Source: a virus
IMG/VR virus record: IMGVR_UViG_3300010883_000140
Coordinates: 1 to 37,301 of that record
Length of the DNA stretch: 37,301 nucleotides
Reading direction: 5' to 3' (one strand)
Shown here: piece by piece, positions 16,771 to 24,845 of the stretch
Layout of the letters: every line of letters starts with the position of its first letter
Numbering within the stretch: position 1 is the stretch's first letter
Translations under genes and position numbers: made by a program
Notes under the pieces: generated by a model
What the model was told of the DNA's origin: nothing
Seen by the model: only the letters and a program-made list of their open reading frames with translations
Database searches by the model: none

Positions 16771-19700
16771 TGGCTGCTTTAGTAATAGGCTCCCAGCGGG
16801 GGGTATCTATGACCCTGTACCCTGGCGGAGCAGATCAGGTGCAAGATACTGAAGAGGTCAGTCGAACAGGTCGTAGTGCAACAGAACAGCCTGCGTACAG
16901 GCATCTGTCAACTATTAAATTGGACAGCATGCCTTTAGCTGATTTTGGTAATCGCATACCAAATATAACAGCTGTGATTGCCTTTGCGTCAGTGCCGACG
17001 TCTCCAGCCATAGTTATGACAGAACCTCCGGGGCTAAACCCACCGGGCGCTCTATCAGGTGCCGATACAAGCTATATGTTCTATGACCCTCTTAGAAACC
17101 GGCTAGTCTCTCTCAAAGACTCAACTGGTGGTATATTCTATGCAAATGCGTCGGGCCTTGATTATCAGGGCACTGTAAGTCACGAGACAGAAACAAAGCC
17201 TGGATATGGGCTAGACGGGTTTATATACACCCAGATAGAAGGTGGTAACCGAGTACCTCTACTCCGTATAGACATAGAGACTGATGAGATTGTGTCCCAG
17301 GTAGGTACCACTTCTACCGTAGGTATAACTGACGATCTTGCTGGTTTTGGTAATGCTGGTGAGTGGCATGTCTTAACATCTACTTTATCAGGTATCGGGC
17401 AAGAGACGGTTGCGGTCCATCTAAATACTTCGTTCCCAGCGGGAGGACCTCCAAACGGCTCCATCGTGTCGGTAAATAAAGTGGACGATTCAATGACTAT
17501 CGTTCATACTTTGTCTACAGCAGATGGACTAGTTGATGGTGGAACAGCATTACAAGGAACTTTCATAGGAGATCCAGACCGAAGCCGGTTTTTTATATTC
17601 CAGTCTGATACCTCTGGCAATATGTATCATCTCGTTAAGTACGAGATAGACTACGGTCTAGGTCTAACTGGAGCTGAGTTCCAGGGCGTTACATCTTCGC
17701 TTGTGAAAAGCTTCACCCGTGGCACGTTCGGTACTGATGATTTTGGAGGCACTGGTAATGTAGCTGGCTGGGCTTTGAACCGTCGCAACGGGGACTTGAT
17801 GCTAGCTAATGGCACGTCTATGCTTTTGTATAATCCAGATACCGATCAGATATTGGCTACTAAAGATATAGGACACCTAAGAGGGCGTAACAACTACTAT
17901 ACTGGAGGGATGTTTGCCTTCGGCCAATCAGTAGCAACTGCGGGGACAATTTACGTTATCGACACCCGCAGCCTTGCGACAATTAAGACACTGGATTTAC
18001 AGGACATGGGCTACACAGGAATAGAACCTGGTGTGTTCCATGAAGAGAGCATGGTTTGGGACGATCGAGTGGGAGCTGTTATGTTCTCGCGCGTCGATGC
18101 AGGTTCGACTGCTATAACCGATGAACGTATCACAAAGCTGTTTGTGAACAAGGTAATTGGCCTCGGTGTCGGTCTTGACACGGTTGCGAGTGCACTGTGC
18201 ACCGAGTACAATGGCGTCAAAATGGCAGGCCTCGCTCCAGCTGACTTTGACGTAACCACGTTAGCAGGAGACACGGTTCAGGGGTATACACTCAATAACA
18301 AAACGACACTTAAGGGCGCGTTTCAGCCGTTACGTGATAGGTTCCAATTTGATATTGTACAATCTGATTGGAAAGTTAAGTTCCCGAAGCGGGGCGGAGC
18401 TCCAGTCCTTACTATACCAGAAGAATTCGTCGGTGAGTTCAAGCGAGGCCGTACTGAGCGGGACAGTGCCCCAGTCGTAGAGCTAAGGGTGCAGGACACA
18501 GAGCTACCAGTAAAAGTCAACATACGGTACAAGAATAAAGATGCAGACTATGACGTGGATATGGAGCACGACAAAAGGCAGCGGTTTCCTACACCAACCA
18601 TGTCGTCGGGCAATGAAGTTACGTTGGATATTCCGCTCGTAGATACTCCTTCTGGCATGAGACCTATTGCCCAGAATTGGCTGTGGACTATGTGGAATGA
18701 GAGACGACAATTCAAGACAGTTGTGCCTTGGACATATATGGAACTTGATCCCTCAGACGTCTTTAACATGGGCGTGTTTGGCGAGACGGTACGCATGCGG
18801 ATGGCTGACGAGGACATCGGTCTAAGCTTTGCTATGGACATAACAGGCGTCGCGGAAGATACTTACACGTACGCCAGTACTATTGTGGCAGGCTTCGGTA
18901 AGGGTAGACCGGAAAATGTCATACCCTCAAATCTGCCGACAACGCCTATACTTATGGACGCCCCACTTTTGGACATAGCGGATATAAATATATCTAACAG
19001 ATCAAATGCATATGCCGCTGCTGGAGTCATTGATTCTAGCTGGAGGGGAGCTACGTTTCTACGATCGCCAGATGACACGGACTATGCGTCAATTGGAGCA
19101 ACTAGCTTCGAAGCTACAACGGCGAAAGTAAAAGTTGCGCCTCCCGCCTTGGTATTCGAAAACGGTAATCCTGTAAATCGCATATTGGAAATAACCGACG
19201 GTGGTACGATGACCATCACTCCACAGCGTCAAGAAGGCAACTGGCTAAGCGCAACCGAGCTTGCGATGCTGAACGGTGCGAATAGCTTTATGATGATATA
19301 CCCGAGCGGTGTTGTGCAGATGGCGCAGTATGTGGACGCAACTGCAAACACTGATGGAACGATCACTTTAGACCGGTTATTGCTTGGTAGGCTTGGCACA
19401 GAAGATATTGCAGCTACTGCTCCGCCATTGTCCACGCAATGTGTCCTGTTGACCAATAATGTTGGTGCAACTTCAGTTTCGGATATAATGAAGCTAAACA
19501 TTCAATTCGCAGACCTGCAGCTTCCCTTCTTTTATAAAGCTGCTACTATCGGCACACTCGAGGAAGATGCATTCGCGACTATATTTACTTATACTGGACG
19601 AGACCTTAAGCCATATACCGTTACAGGGATACAAGCAATTTGCGATGGCACAGGAGGAATAGGTGTATCCTGGCTTCGTCGTACTCGGGGCCCAAGACAA

Positions 19701-20624
19701 GGGGAGTGGCTGAACTTCATAGAGAGCCCGCCACTAAATGAGACAATAGAACAATACGAAGTTACTCTAAGTACTCCCGGAGCAGTAGACTTCATAACTA
19801 AGATAGTGAATGATCTCAATACAGTTAGCTTCACTCTGGCCGAGCTGACACTAGGCGGAGCTACTGAGTTACTGGCAAAACAGCCGTGGCCAAATCGCAT
19901 CGGGTCCGGGGACACAATTGACGGCACCTTCGAGATAGCAGCAGCGGAAACGCCGTTTGCCGATGGAGGCTGGGTAAATACGACTGGCGTCAATACCTGG
20001 TCATATACCGCTGGCACGAATGGACTCACAGCTGGCCCCGTACCAGGGTCTGAAACTAGAGTCAGCCCAGCTTCAGTTGAGTACCTTATATATGCTGGGA
20101 CAGGCGCCTCCCCAGTTGAGCGTCACATAAATAACACGATAGATTTAGTAAGCGATTTAGGTCTGGCCTCAGATCAGATAGCTAATGCGACAGTACTTAT
20201 GAACGTTTGGGTGTCCCAAGGCATAGACTCCGGCGGGGGATCACCCCATGGCGCTATCGTAACTCTACAAGGTATGGACTCGGCTGAAGCAGTAGTAGAC
20301 AGCACCACTACAGGGTATTTTGAAACCGACCTAGACGACTCTGGTGTAGTTGACGGCTCATGGGTAAGCGTAGGGTCTATTTATGATGCTACAAATGATC
20401 CGTGGCCACAGCGTCCAGTTAGTTTATGCTTAGCTGATGGCATATCAAAGGTATCAGCTCAATTAACTGAGTTCAAAGGTGGCACAACTGGGACAACAGG
20501 CCGTGTAGGATTTGACCATTTGGAACTTCAGGTTGTGGGCCTACCTGCAGATATGACAGTAAAGGTTTCACAGGTAAGCGCTTCAGGCTTAAAATCACCA
20601 ATAGCATCAAGACAGGTATCATAA
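16770..20624 (+). CDS. Tail tip / central fibre protein (lambda J or GTA megatron-like)
   Basis: This is the largest gene of the window (1284 residues) and begins on the last base of the preceding stop. Residues 45-70 (LSTIKLDSMPLADFGNRIPNITAVI) match the start of tip-attachment proteins. About residues 95-450 look like an inserted beta-propeller with repeated YDPLRNRLVSL, DPDRSRFFIFQ and NRRNGDLML-type blades. Residues 455-700 read as the Phage-tail_3 / hub-like core (VGLDTVASALC, PLRDRFQFDIVQSDWKVKF). The last 250 residues include a beta-rich, possibly sugar-binding domain. It likely determines host contact. Confidence 0.85.
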   Translation: MAALVIGSQRGVSMTLYPGGADQVQDTEEVSRTGRSATEQPAYRHLSTIKLDSMPLADFGNRIPNITAVIAFASVPTSPAIVMTEPPGLNPPGALSGADTSYMFYDPLRNRLVSLKDSTGGIFYANASGLDYQGTVSHETETKPGYGLDGFIYTQIEGGNRVPLLRIDIETDEIVSQVGTTSTVGITDDLAGFGNAGEWHVLTSTLSGIGQETVAVHLNTSFPAGGPPNGSIVSVNKVDDSMTIVHTLSTADGLVDGGTALQGTFIGDPDRSRFFIFQSDTSGNMYHLVKYEIDYGLGLTGAEFQGVTSSLVKSFTRGTFGTDDFGGTGNVAGWALNRRNGDLMLANGTSMLLYNPDTDQILATKDIGHLRGRNNYYTGGMFAFGQSVATAGTIYVIDTRSLATIKTLDLQDMGYTGIEPGVFHEESMVWDDRVGAVMFSRVDAGSTAITDERITKLFVNKVIGLGVGLDTVASALCTEYNGVKMAGLAPADFDVTTLAGDTVQGYTLNNKTTLKGAFQPLRDRFQFDIVQSDWKVKFPKRGGAPVLTIPEEFVGEFKRGRTERDSAPVVELRVQDTELPVKVNIRYKNKDADYDVDMEHDKRQRFPTPTMSSGNEVTLDIPLVDTPSGMRPIAQNWLWTMWNERRQFKTVVPWTYMELDPSDVFNMGVFGETVRMRMADEDIGLSFAMDITGVAEDTYTYASTIVAGFGKGRPENVIPSNLPTTPILMDAPLLDIADINISNRSNAYAAAGVIDSSWRGATFLRSPDDTDYASIGATSFEATTAKVKVAPPALVFENGNPVNRILEITDGGTMTITPQRQEGNWLSATELAMLNGANSFMMIYPSGVVQMAQYVDATANTDGTITLDRLLLGRLGTEDIAATAPPLSTQCVLLTNNVGATSVSDIMKLNIQFADLQLPFFYKAATIGTLEEDAFATIFTYTGRDLKPYTVTGIQAICDGTGGIGVSWLRRTRGPRQGEWLNFIESPPLNETIEQYEVTLSTPGAVDFITKIVNDLNTVSFTLAELTLGGATELLAKQPWPNRIGSGDTIDGTFEIAAAETPFADGGWVNTTGVNTWSYTAGTNGLTAGPVPGSETRVSPASVEYLIYAGTGASPVERHINNTIDLVSDLGLASDQIANATVLMNVWVSQGIDSGGGSPHGAIVTLQGMDSAEAVVDSTTTGYFETDLDDSGVVDGSWVSVGSIYDATNDPWPQRPVSLCLADGISKVSAQLTEFKGGTTGTTGRVGFDHLELQVVGLPADMTVKVSQVSASGLKSPIASRQVS

Positions 20625-20625
20625 T

Positions 20626-21375
20626 ATGGCAACCGACCATCTAGCTATCCCCGATATACTTTCTAACCAAGATAACAAGGAGGTCACTGCCAACGCAGCG
20701 ACTAACTTGCTAGATAGAGCTATTAGTGCTAATGTGGCTTTGGCGGTGGCGTCGGGCCTTAACACTCTGACGACTACTCAGGCTAGAGAAAACGTAGTTA
20801 TAGAACTTACTGGTACTCCAGGCGCAGTACTACAATTGCGTATGCCCGATACGAATAAGCGTATGCTGACGGTAGTCAATAACTCAGATGACGTTTGCAC
20901 AGTGGAGAATTCAGCAGGCGCTGGCACCGGTCAGCCTGTTATAAGTGTTGGCGAGGCATCTATCTTCCATTATGATGGTACGAACTTTATCGATATCACA
21001 AGCTTGGCGATAACTGAGGACGTCAGCATAACGCAGTCCACCATAGCTACTCTGCAGACAACCGACGCCACAGTTACCGATATTGCCACAATCGCTATAG
21101 CTTCAGGTGAAACAGCAATGGTGCGTGGCTTCGGTGTAGCACAAGGGCCAAGTACCGCGTCGGTTGGCTTCGAGTTTATTGGTACCGCCCATAACGCTGC
21201 AGGAACGACTACTTTAACTGGTCAGACCGTTAGAACCCATGACGATCAAGTCAACAGCTACGCCTTAACTATCGACGCAGACGACACCGGAGACACACTG
21301 CGTATAAGAGCCACTGGCATAGCCGCAACTACAATAGACTGGCGTATATCATACGAGACCGTGGTAGAAGCCTAA
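20626..21375 (+). CDS. Tail fibre or tip-associated protein
   Basis: The 249-residue product starts two bases after the tip gene. The middle (GAVLQLRMPDTNKRMLTVVNNSDDVCTVEN) resembles surface proteins of phage tails. The C-terminal 100 residues (AMVRGFGVAQGPSTASVGFEF, ITIDADD-like and IDWRISYETVV strands) resemble a small beta-sandwich found at the ends of phage fibres. No catalytic motif is seen. A role in host binding is inferred from its position between tip and endolysin genes. Confidence 0.65.
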   Translation: MATDHLAIPDILSNQDNKEVTANAATNLLDRAISANVALAVASGLNTLTTTQARENVVIELTGTPGAVLQLRMPDTNKRMLTVVNNSDDVCTVENSAGAGTGQPVISVGEASIFHYDGTNFIDITSLAITEDVSITQSTIATLQTTDATVTDIATIAIASGETAMVRGFGVAQGPSTASVGFEFIGTAHNAAGTTTLTGQTVRTHDDQVNSYALTIDADDTGDTLRIRATGIAATTIDWRISYETVVEA

Positions 21376-21380
21376 GGCTG

Positions 21381-21854
21381 ATGGCATACTCATTGGGAAT
21401 AAACAGCCAGAAAAACCTCGACGGGGTAAAGCCCAACCTTGTAGAAGTAGTTCAACGGGCAATTAAGATAACTAAGGTAGACTTTTCAGTACTCGACGGT
21501 GTACGTGCTATAGAAGAGCAACTTGAATTTGTGCGTACAGGCGCATCCCATACTATGAGGTCTTACCACCTACTTCAAGACGATGGCTTTGGCCATGCGG
21601 TTGACCTAGTACCGTACATCGCAGGCAAGAGCAGATGGGAAATGGCGCCGTGCTGTAAGATAGCCGATGCCATTCGACAAGCCGCTGACGAGCTAGACGT
21701 GAATGTCAAGTGGGGCGGATGCTGGTCTATACTTACGGGTAGTACCCCATGGCAGACTGAAATTATGGTCGGGCAATACATCTCACGCAAATTACTTGCA
21801 GATAAAGGCTTCTTCTTGGATGGCCCTCATTACGAATTACTCGAAGGCGGGTAG
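21381..21854 (+). CDS. Endolysin, M15-type peptidase
   Basis: The 157-residue protein has the M15 (VanY/D-Ala-D-Ala or L-Ala-D-Glu peptidase) layout: SYH (H63) and GHAVDLVPY (D75) as the first two zinc ligands and DGPHYEL (H150) as the third, with D148 a likely catalytic residue. The H-to-D spacing is slightly longer than in classic SxHxxGxAxD motifs, as in several phage members. No signal peptide is visible, so export would depend on a holin. It opens the lysis/membrane group. Confidence 0.85.
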   Translation: MAYSLGINSQKNLDGVKPNLVEVVQRAIKITKVDFSVLDGVRAIEEQLEFVRTGASHTMRSYHLLQDDGFGHAVDLVPYIAGKSRWEMAPCCKIADAIRQAADELDVNVKWGGCWSILTGSTPWQTEIMVGQYISRKLLADKGFFLDGPHYELLEGG

Positions 21855-21945
21855 TATTCGCAGGTTTAGCTTTTATTCCTTACTGCGTATGATATGACTT
21901 TATGATATATGAATGAGTCTTTGGTTTAAACAGTAGGAGAAAACT
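21855..21945 (+). other. Gap between endolysin and candidate holin
   Basis: Ninety-one bases rich in A/T with several ATG-like triplets but no coding frame, no strong hairpin and no convincing promoter. It carries only the ribosome site for the 21946 gene. Confidence 0.5.
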
Positions 21946-22146
21946 ATGAAGGGTTTTAAAACAATTGCCCTTGGTGTACTTATCGCTGGTGTTGCCGCGC
22001 TATCTAGCCCGGAAATGCAGGCGTATGTGGCTGAGCACTTTGAAGCGGCAGGCGCGACTATTGGTTTCCTCGTTGTTCTCATGCGGGCGTTTACAAATTC
22101 GCCAATGTTCCAAGACGGTCCAGTTGCACCGACGGATAGTGAATAG
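21946..22146 (+). CDS. Small membrane protein, candidate holin
   Basis: The 66-residue product follows GTAGGAG. Two hydrophobic segments are visible (about residues 5-20 TIALGVLIAGVAALSS and 35-50 AGATIGFLVVLMRAF), with a charged C-terminal tail. Size, topology and place between endolysin and lipoprotein suit a class II holin, but holins lack shared motifs, so this is inference. The last base of the stop is the first base of the next GTG. Confidence 0.6.
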   Translation: MKGFKTIALGVLIAGVAALSSPEMQAYVAEHFEAAGATIGFLVVLMRAFTNSPMFQDGPVAPTDSE

Positions 22147-22529
22147 TGCGTAAGTTACTCACCATCCTTTTGTGTGTGGTGTCTTTGTCAGCGTGTGCAG
22201 TAAATTCCGAAACAGTTGTTCCTGTAACTAGCTCTGAACGTCTAGTACAAGCCGCCGGGGCGTACCTAGCTCTGAATGCTACGGTAAATACGGCTTTAGA
22301 CTACGGTCTAATACGTGGCGCCCAAGCTACTCAAGTTAAGTTGGCACTGGCTTCTGCTAGGCAAGCGCTGAGAGCTTGGCGTCTGTTCCCGAATAGCGTC
22401 GACGCAGAAGACAAATGGCTTATCGCTTTGCAAGCTGCCAATTCGCTTGTTAAGGCGATCCAGCCGCCCCCACGACCAGTTACTTACTTAGTGTTCAATC
22501 AGTCCTTTCTGGAGGCTAATATTCTATGA
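22146..22529 (+). CDS. Lipoprotein of the lysis region, possible outer-membrane spanin or similar
   Basis: The GTG start overlaps the preceding stop by one base. The N-terminus (MRKLLTILLCVVSLSAC) is a lipoprotein signal with lipobox LSAC and lipidated C17. The mature part is mainly helical (YLALNATVNTALDYGLIRGAQATQ...). In this location a lipoprotein could be an outer-membrane spanin, but at 127 residues it is long and no separate inner-membrane partner is evident, so the role is open. Overlap with the next gene is four bases (ATGA). Confidence 0.65.
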   Translation: MRKLLTILLCVVSLSACAVNSETVVPVTSSERLVQAAGAYLALNATVNTALDYGLIRGAQATQVKLALASARQALRAWRLFPNSVDAEDKWLIALQAANSLVKAIQPPPRPVTYLVFNQSFLEANIL

Positions 22530-22735
22530 ATGCTTTAACGCTAATCCAGCTACTGTTGTCAGGCAGTATTAATTACATCGTCCACAAGAAACAAATGGAC
22601 TTGATTATCATGACCGCTCGTAACGAGCAACGTGATATTACGGCGTCTGAACTTGACGCTCTATTAGCCGAGGTCGATCGGGTCGCTGCTCTGACTGATG
22701 CTCGCCTAGACGCCGCAGCTCAGCTGCCTGCGTAA
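22526..22735 (+). CDS. Small hypothetical protein of the lysis region
   Basis: The 69-residue product is coupled to the lipoprotein gene by an ATGA overlap. It has a short hydrophobic start (LTLIQLLLSGSINYIV) and an acidic helical C-terminal half (RDITASELDALLAEVDRVAALTDARLDAAA). No family was recognised. It is the last gene before a strong terminator. Confidence 0.6.
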   Translation: MNALTLIQLLLSGSINYIVHKKQMDLIIMTARNEQRDITASELDALLAEVDRVAALTDARLDAAAQLPA

Positions 22736-22755
22736 CTCCAAGGGTGGGAAGCCCC

Positions 22756-22807
22756 ACGGCCGACGTCTAGGTGACTATAGCCAGCGTCGGCCGTACTTTT
22801 TTTTTTT
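22756..22807 (+). terminator. Strong intrinsic terminator ending the late block
   Basis: Stem ACGGCCGACG (22756-22765) with CGTCGGCCGT (22785-22794), a perfect 10-bp GC-rich pairing around a 19-base loop, followed by AC and eleven T residues (22797-22807). It lies 20 bases after the stop at 22735. Confidence 0.9.
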
Positions 22808-22816
22808 AGCGAGAAT

Positions 22817-22840
22817 TTTGAAACCGAGTTGAGTTTCAAA
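22817..22840. promoter_or_regulatory. 8-bp inverted repeat, possible operator
   Basis: TTTGAAAC (22817-22824), spacer CGAGTTGA, GTTTCAAA (22833-22840). It lies between the terminator and the GTG start at 22858. The right part is shared with a site at 36243. No clear -35/-10 pair was found here. Confidence 0.45.
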
Positions 22841-22857
22841 TCTAAGAGGACAATTTA

Positions 22858-23118
22858 GTGAATGAGCCTGTCATAACCCTTACTGAGTCACAGCTTAAGG
22901 CCCTTATAAAAACGACGGTGGAGGAGACCTTAACTCGCTTCGGGGTTGAGGTTGATAAGCCTATTGAGATGCAAGCAGATTTCATGCATGTTCGTAGCGA
23001 TCGCTTGGCTCGCTCCGCTATAACTACGAAAATCATGCTAACCTTTATAGGTGTGCTTGTAGTCGGAGTATGTGCTACAGTATGGCTTAGCGTAAAAGAG
23101 CATTTGAATATATCCTAA
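22858..23118 (+). CDS. Small single-pass membrane protein
   Basis: The 86-residue product starts with GTG after AGAGGA. A helical N-terminal part (TESQLKALIKTTVEETLTRFG) is followed by one transmembrane segment near the C-terminus (IMLTFIGVLVVGVCATVWLSV). The topology resembles hemolysin XhlA-like or i-spanin-type phage proteins, but no motif decides. It is the first gene after the terminator and lies 13 bases upstream of the metallophosphoesterase gene. Confidence 0.6.
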   Translation: MNEPVITLTESQLKALIKTTVEETLTRFGVEVDKPIEMQADFMHVRSDRLARSAITTKIMLTFIGVLVVGVCATVWLSVKEHLNIS

Positions 23119-23131
23119 GGACAACACGTAT

Positions 23132-24793
23132 ATGCCCCCACCTAAAATTAGTGCTTCTGAGCTCGAGCTTGACGTACAAGCGTATTACGATGCTGCGGGT
23201 AATAAGTCAGAAGCTGCTCGGGCACGAGGATTAAAACGACGGACTTATACAGATAGGCTGACTTTAGCCGAACAAGAATTAGGCATTATCCTGGGTAAAG
23301 TAGCTGATGGCCGTGTGGCGCCACATGTTGCTGAAGAGCTCAAGCGCCCCGAAGAAGGACACATAAAAAGATACATTCTCACATCTCTCCAGAACAATAC
23401 ACATTTACATCCAGGCTTTAATAATCTGCTCGGGCTTGTAGATTATTATGACAATCTGCCGAAAGCATCGTGCGAGCTAATGGTTGGAACATTCTCCTAT
23501 CAGAAAGCTGCATTTGGCCGGAAGGCTGTGAAGCGTAACACGTTTAAGGGGGACGAGTTCGACACAGAGTGGTATGCCCCCGAAGCAGAGCAATACATTA
23601 ACGATAAGATGGTCGCTCTTGCTCCGGCGCTTGTGTGGAACGGCCACATGAACATACTACCAACTAACAAGCATCCCCTGACAGACTTCGATAATTACAA
23701 CGGCCGTATGTCCAACATAGTGCCACATGCTCAGATCGCGATGGAAAGCGTCGCGTCTATGCCCGATGAAGCAGCAAAGCTGAACTTCTCGACTGGTACA
23801 ATTGGCCAGCTCAATTACATCCAAAAGAGAGCAGGAATTATCGCTGAACAGCGGCATTCTTATGGGGCTGTGCTGGTTGAAGTTAACAGCTCCGGATCGT
23901 GGTGGGTTCGTCAGCTTCACATCGACGAGGATGATGCGATATGTGATATCGGCCCTGACGGTACTGTCGGCGGGATACGTGCCCAGGGCGGTGAAGTTCT
24001 CGAGGAAGATATCGTAGAGGCAATAAACTGGGGCGATGCTCATGCTTCAGAGATGGACATGTGGGTCCGAGAGCTCGGCTGGGGCAAAGGCGGAATGCTC
24101 GACCAATTACGTCCACGCTATCAGTTCATGAATGACTTATTTTCTATGCGATCGCGTGGGCATTGGGACATGAAGAAATTCCACACGATGTACAAGAAGC
24201 ACCTAGAAGGTGAAGAGAGCGTAGAAGATGAAATACAGATTACCGCTGACTTCTTGACCGAGGCAGACCGAGACTTCTGTGAAACTATCGTCGTCCCATC
24301 AAACCATGACTTACATCTAGAACGTTGGTTACAAGAAGCGGATTTCCGGTTGGACCATACGAACGCAAAATACTTCTGCTTTTTACAGTACAACCTTCTC
24401 GATCAGATAGACCACGGCAACCGATCGTTCAACGTGCTCGAGTTTGCACTCGGCAATCAAGGTGCTGCAAGAGCACGGTATTTGGATATAGATGAAAGCT
24501 TCGTAATCTGTCATGACACTCCAAAGGGTGGGATAGAATGTGGTTTGCACGGACACAACGGAAGTAACGGCGCAAGAGGCAGTACGCAAGGGCTTACTAA
24601 ACTCGGTCGAGGCATTAATAAAGGACACGATCACACTGCAGCGATCCGGTTGAATGTCTATTCAGCTGGAGCCTGCGCAGCAACGTTTCCATATATGAAC
24701 GGACCACATTCTCATTCTATAACCCACACTGCCACGTTCAAGAACGGGACACGTCAGCAGCTGACAATGTGGGACGCTAAGTTCAGAGCCTAA
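23132..24793 (+). CDS. A1-like metallophosphoesterase with N-terminal helix-turn-helix
   Basis: The protein has 553 residues. Residues 15-45 (YYDAAGNKSEAARARGLKRR) form a helix-turn-helix-like segment. The rest shows the calcineurin-like phosphoesterase motifs in order: GDAH (301-304), ND (334-335), NHD (391-393), HGH (473-475) and GHDH (498-501), giving the metal ligands of a two-metal site. This architecture and length resemble the phage T5 A1 protein (about 556 residues), needed for second-step DNA transfer and host DNA breakdown. Whether this homologue does the same is not known; here it is paired with the ribonucleotide reductase gene, which fits release and reuse of nucleotides. Confidence 0.8.
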   Translation: MPPPKISASELELDVQAYYDAAGNKSEAARARGLKRRTYTDRLTLAEQELGIILGKVADGRVAPHVAEELKRPEEGHIKRYILTSLQNNTHLHPGFNNLLGLVDYYDNLPKASCELMVGTFSYQKAAFGRKAVKRNTFKGDEFDTEWYAPEAEQYINDKMVALAPALVWNGHMNILPTNKHPLTDFDNYNGRMSNIVPHAQIAMESVASMPDEAAKLNFSTGTIGQLNYIQKRAGIIAEQRHSYGAVLVEVNSSGSWWVRQLHIDEDDAICDIGPDGTVGGIRAQGGEVLEEDIVEAINWGDAHASEMDMWVRELGWGKGGMLDQLRPRYQFMNDLFSMRSRGHWDMKKFHTMYKKHLEGEESVEDEIQITADFLTEADRDFCETIVVPSNHDLHLERWLQEADFRLDHTNAKYFCFLQYNLLDQIDHGNRSFNVLEFALGNQGAARARYLDIDESFVICHDTPKGGIECGLHGHNGSNGARGSTQGLTKLGRGINKGHDHTAAIRLNVYSAGACAATFPYMNGPHSHSITHTATFKNGTRQQLTMWDAKFRA

Positions 24794-24845
24794 ACTACTT
24801 CTTCCTCATACAACTCGACCGCCCTCAGTTAATGGAGTACCCATA

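Noticed and set aside
22808-22857. A promoter for the phosphoesterase/reductase operon just after the terminator
   Set aside because: No -35/-10 pair with acceptable spacing was found in the 50 bases available; only the inverted repeat stands out.
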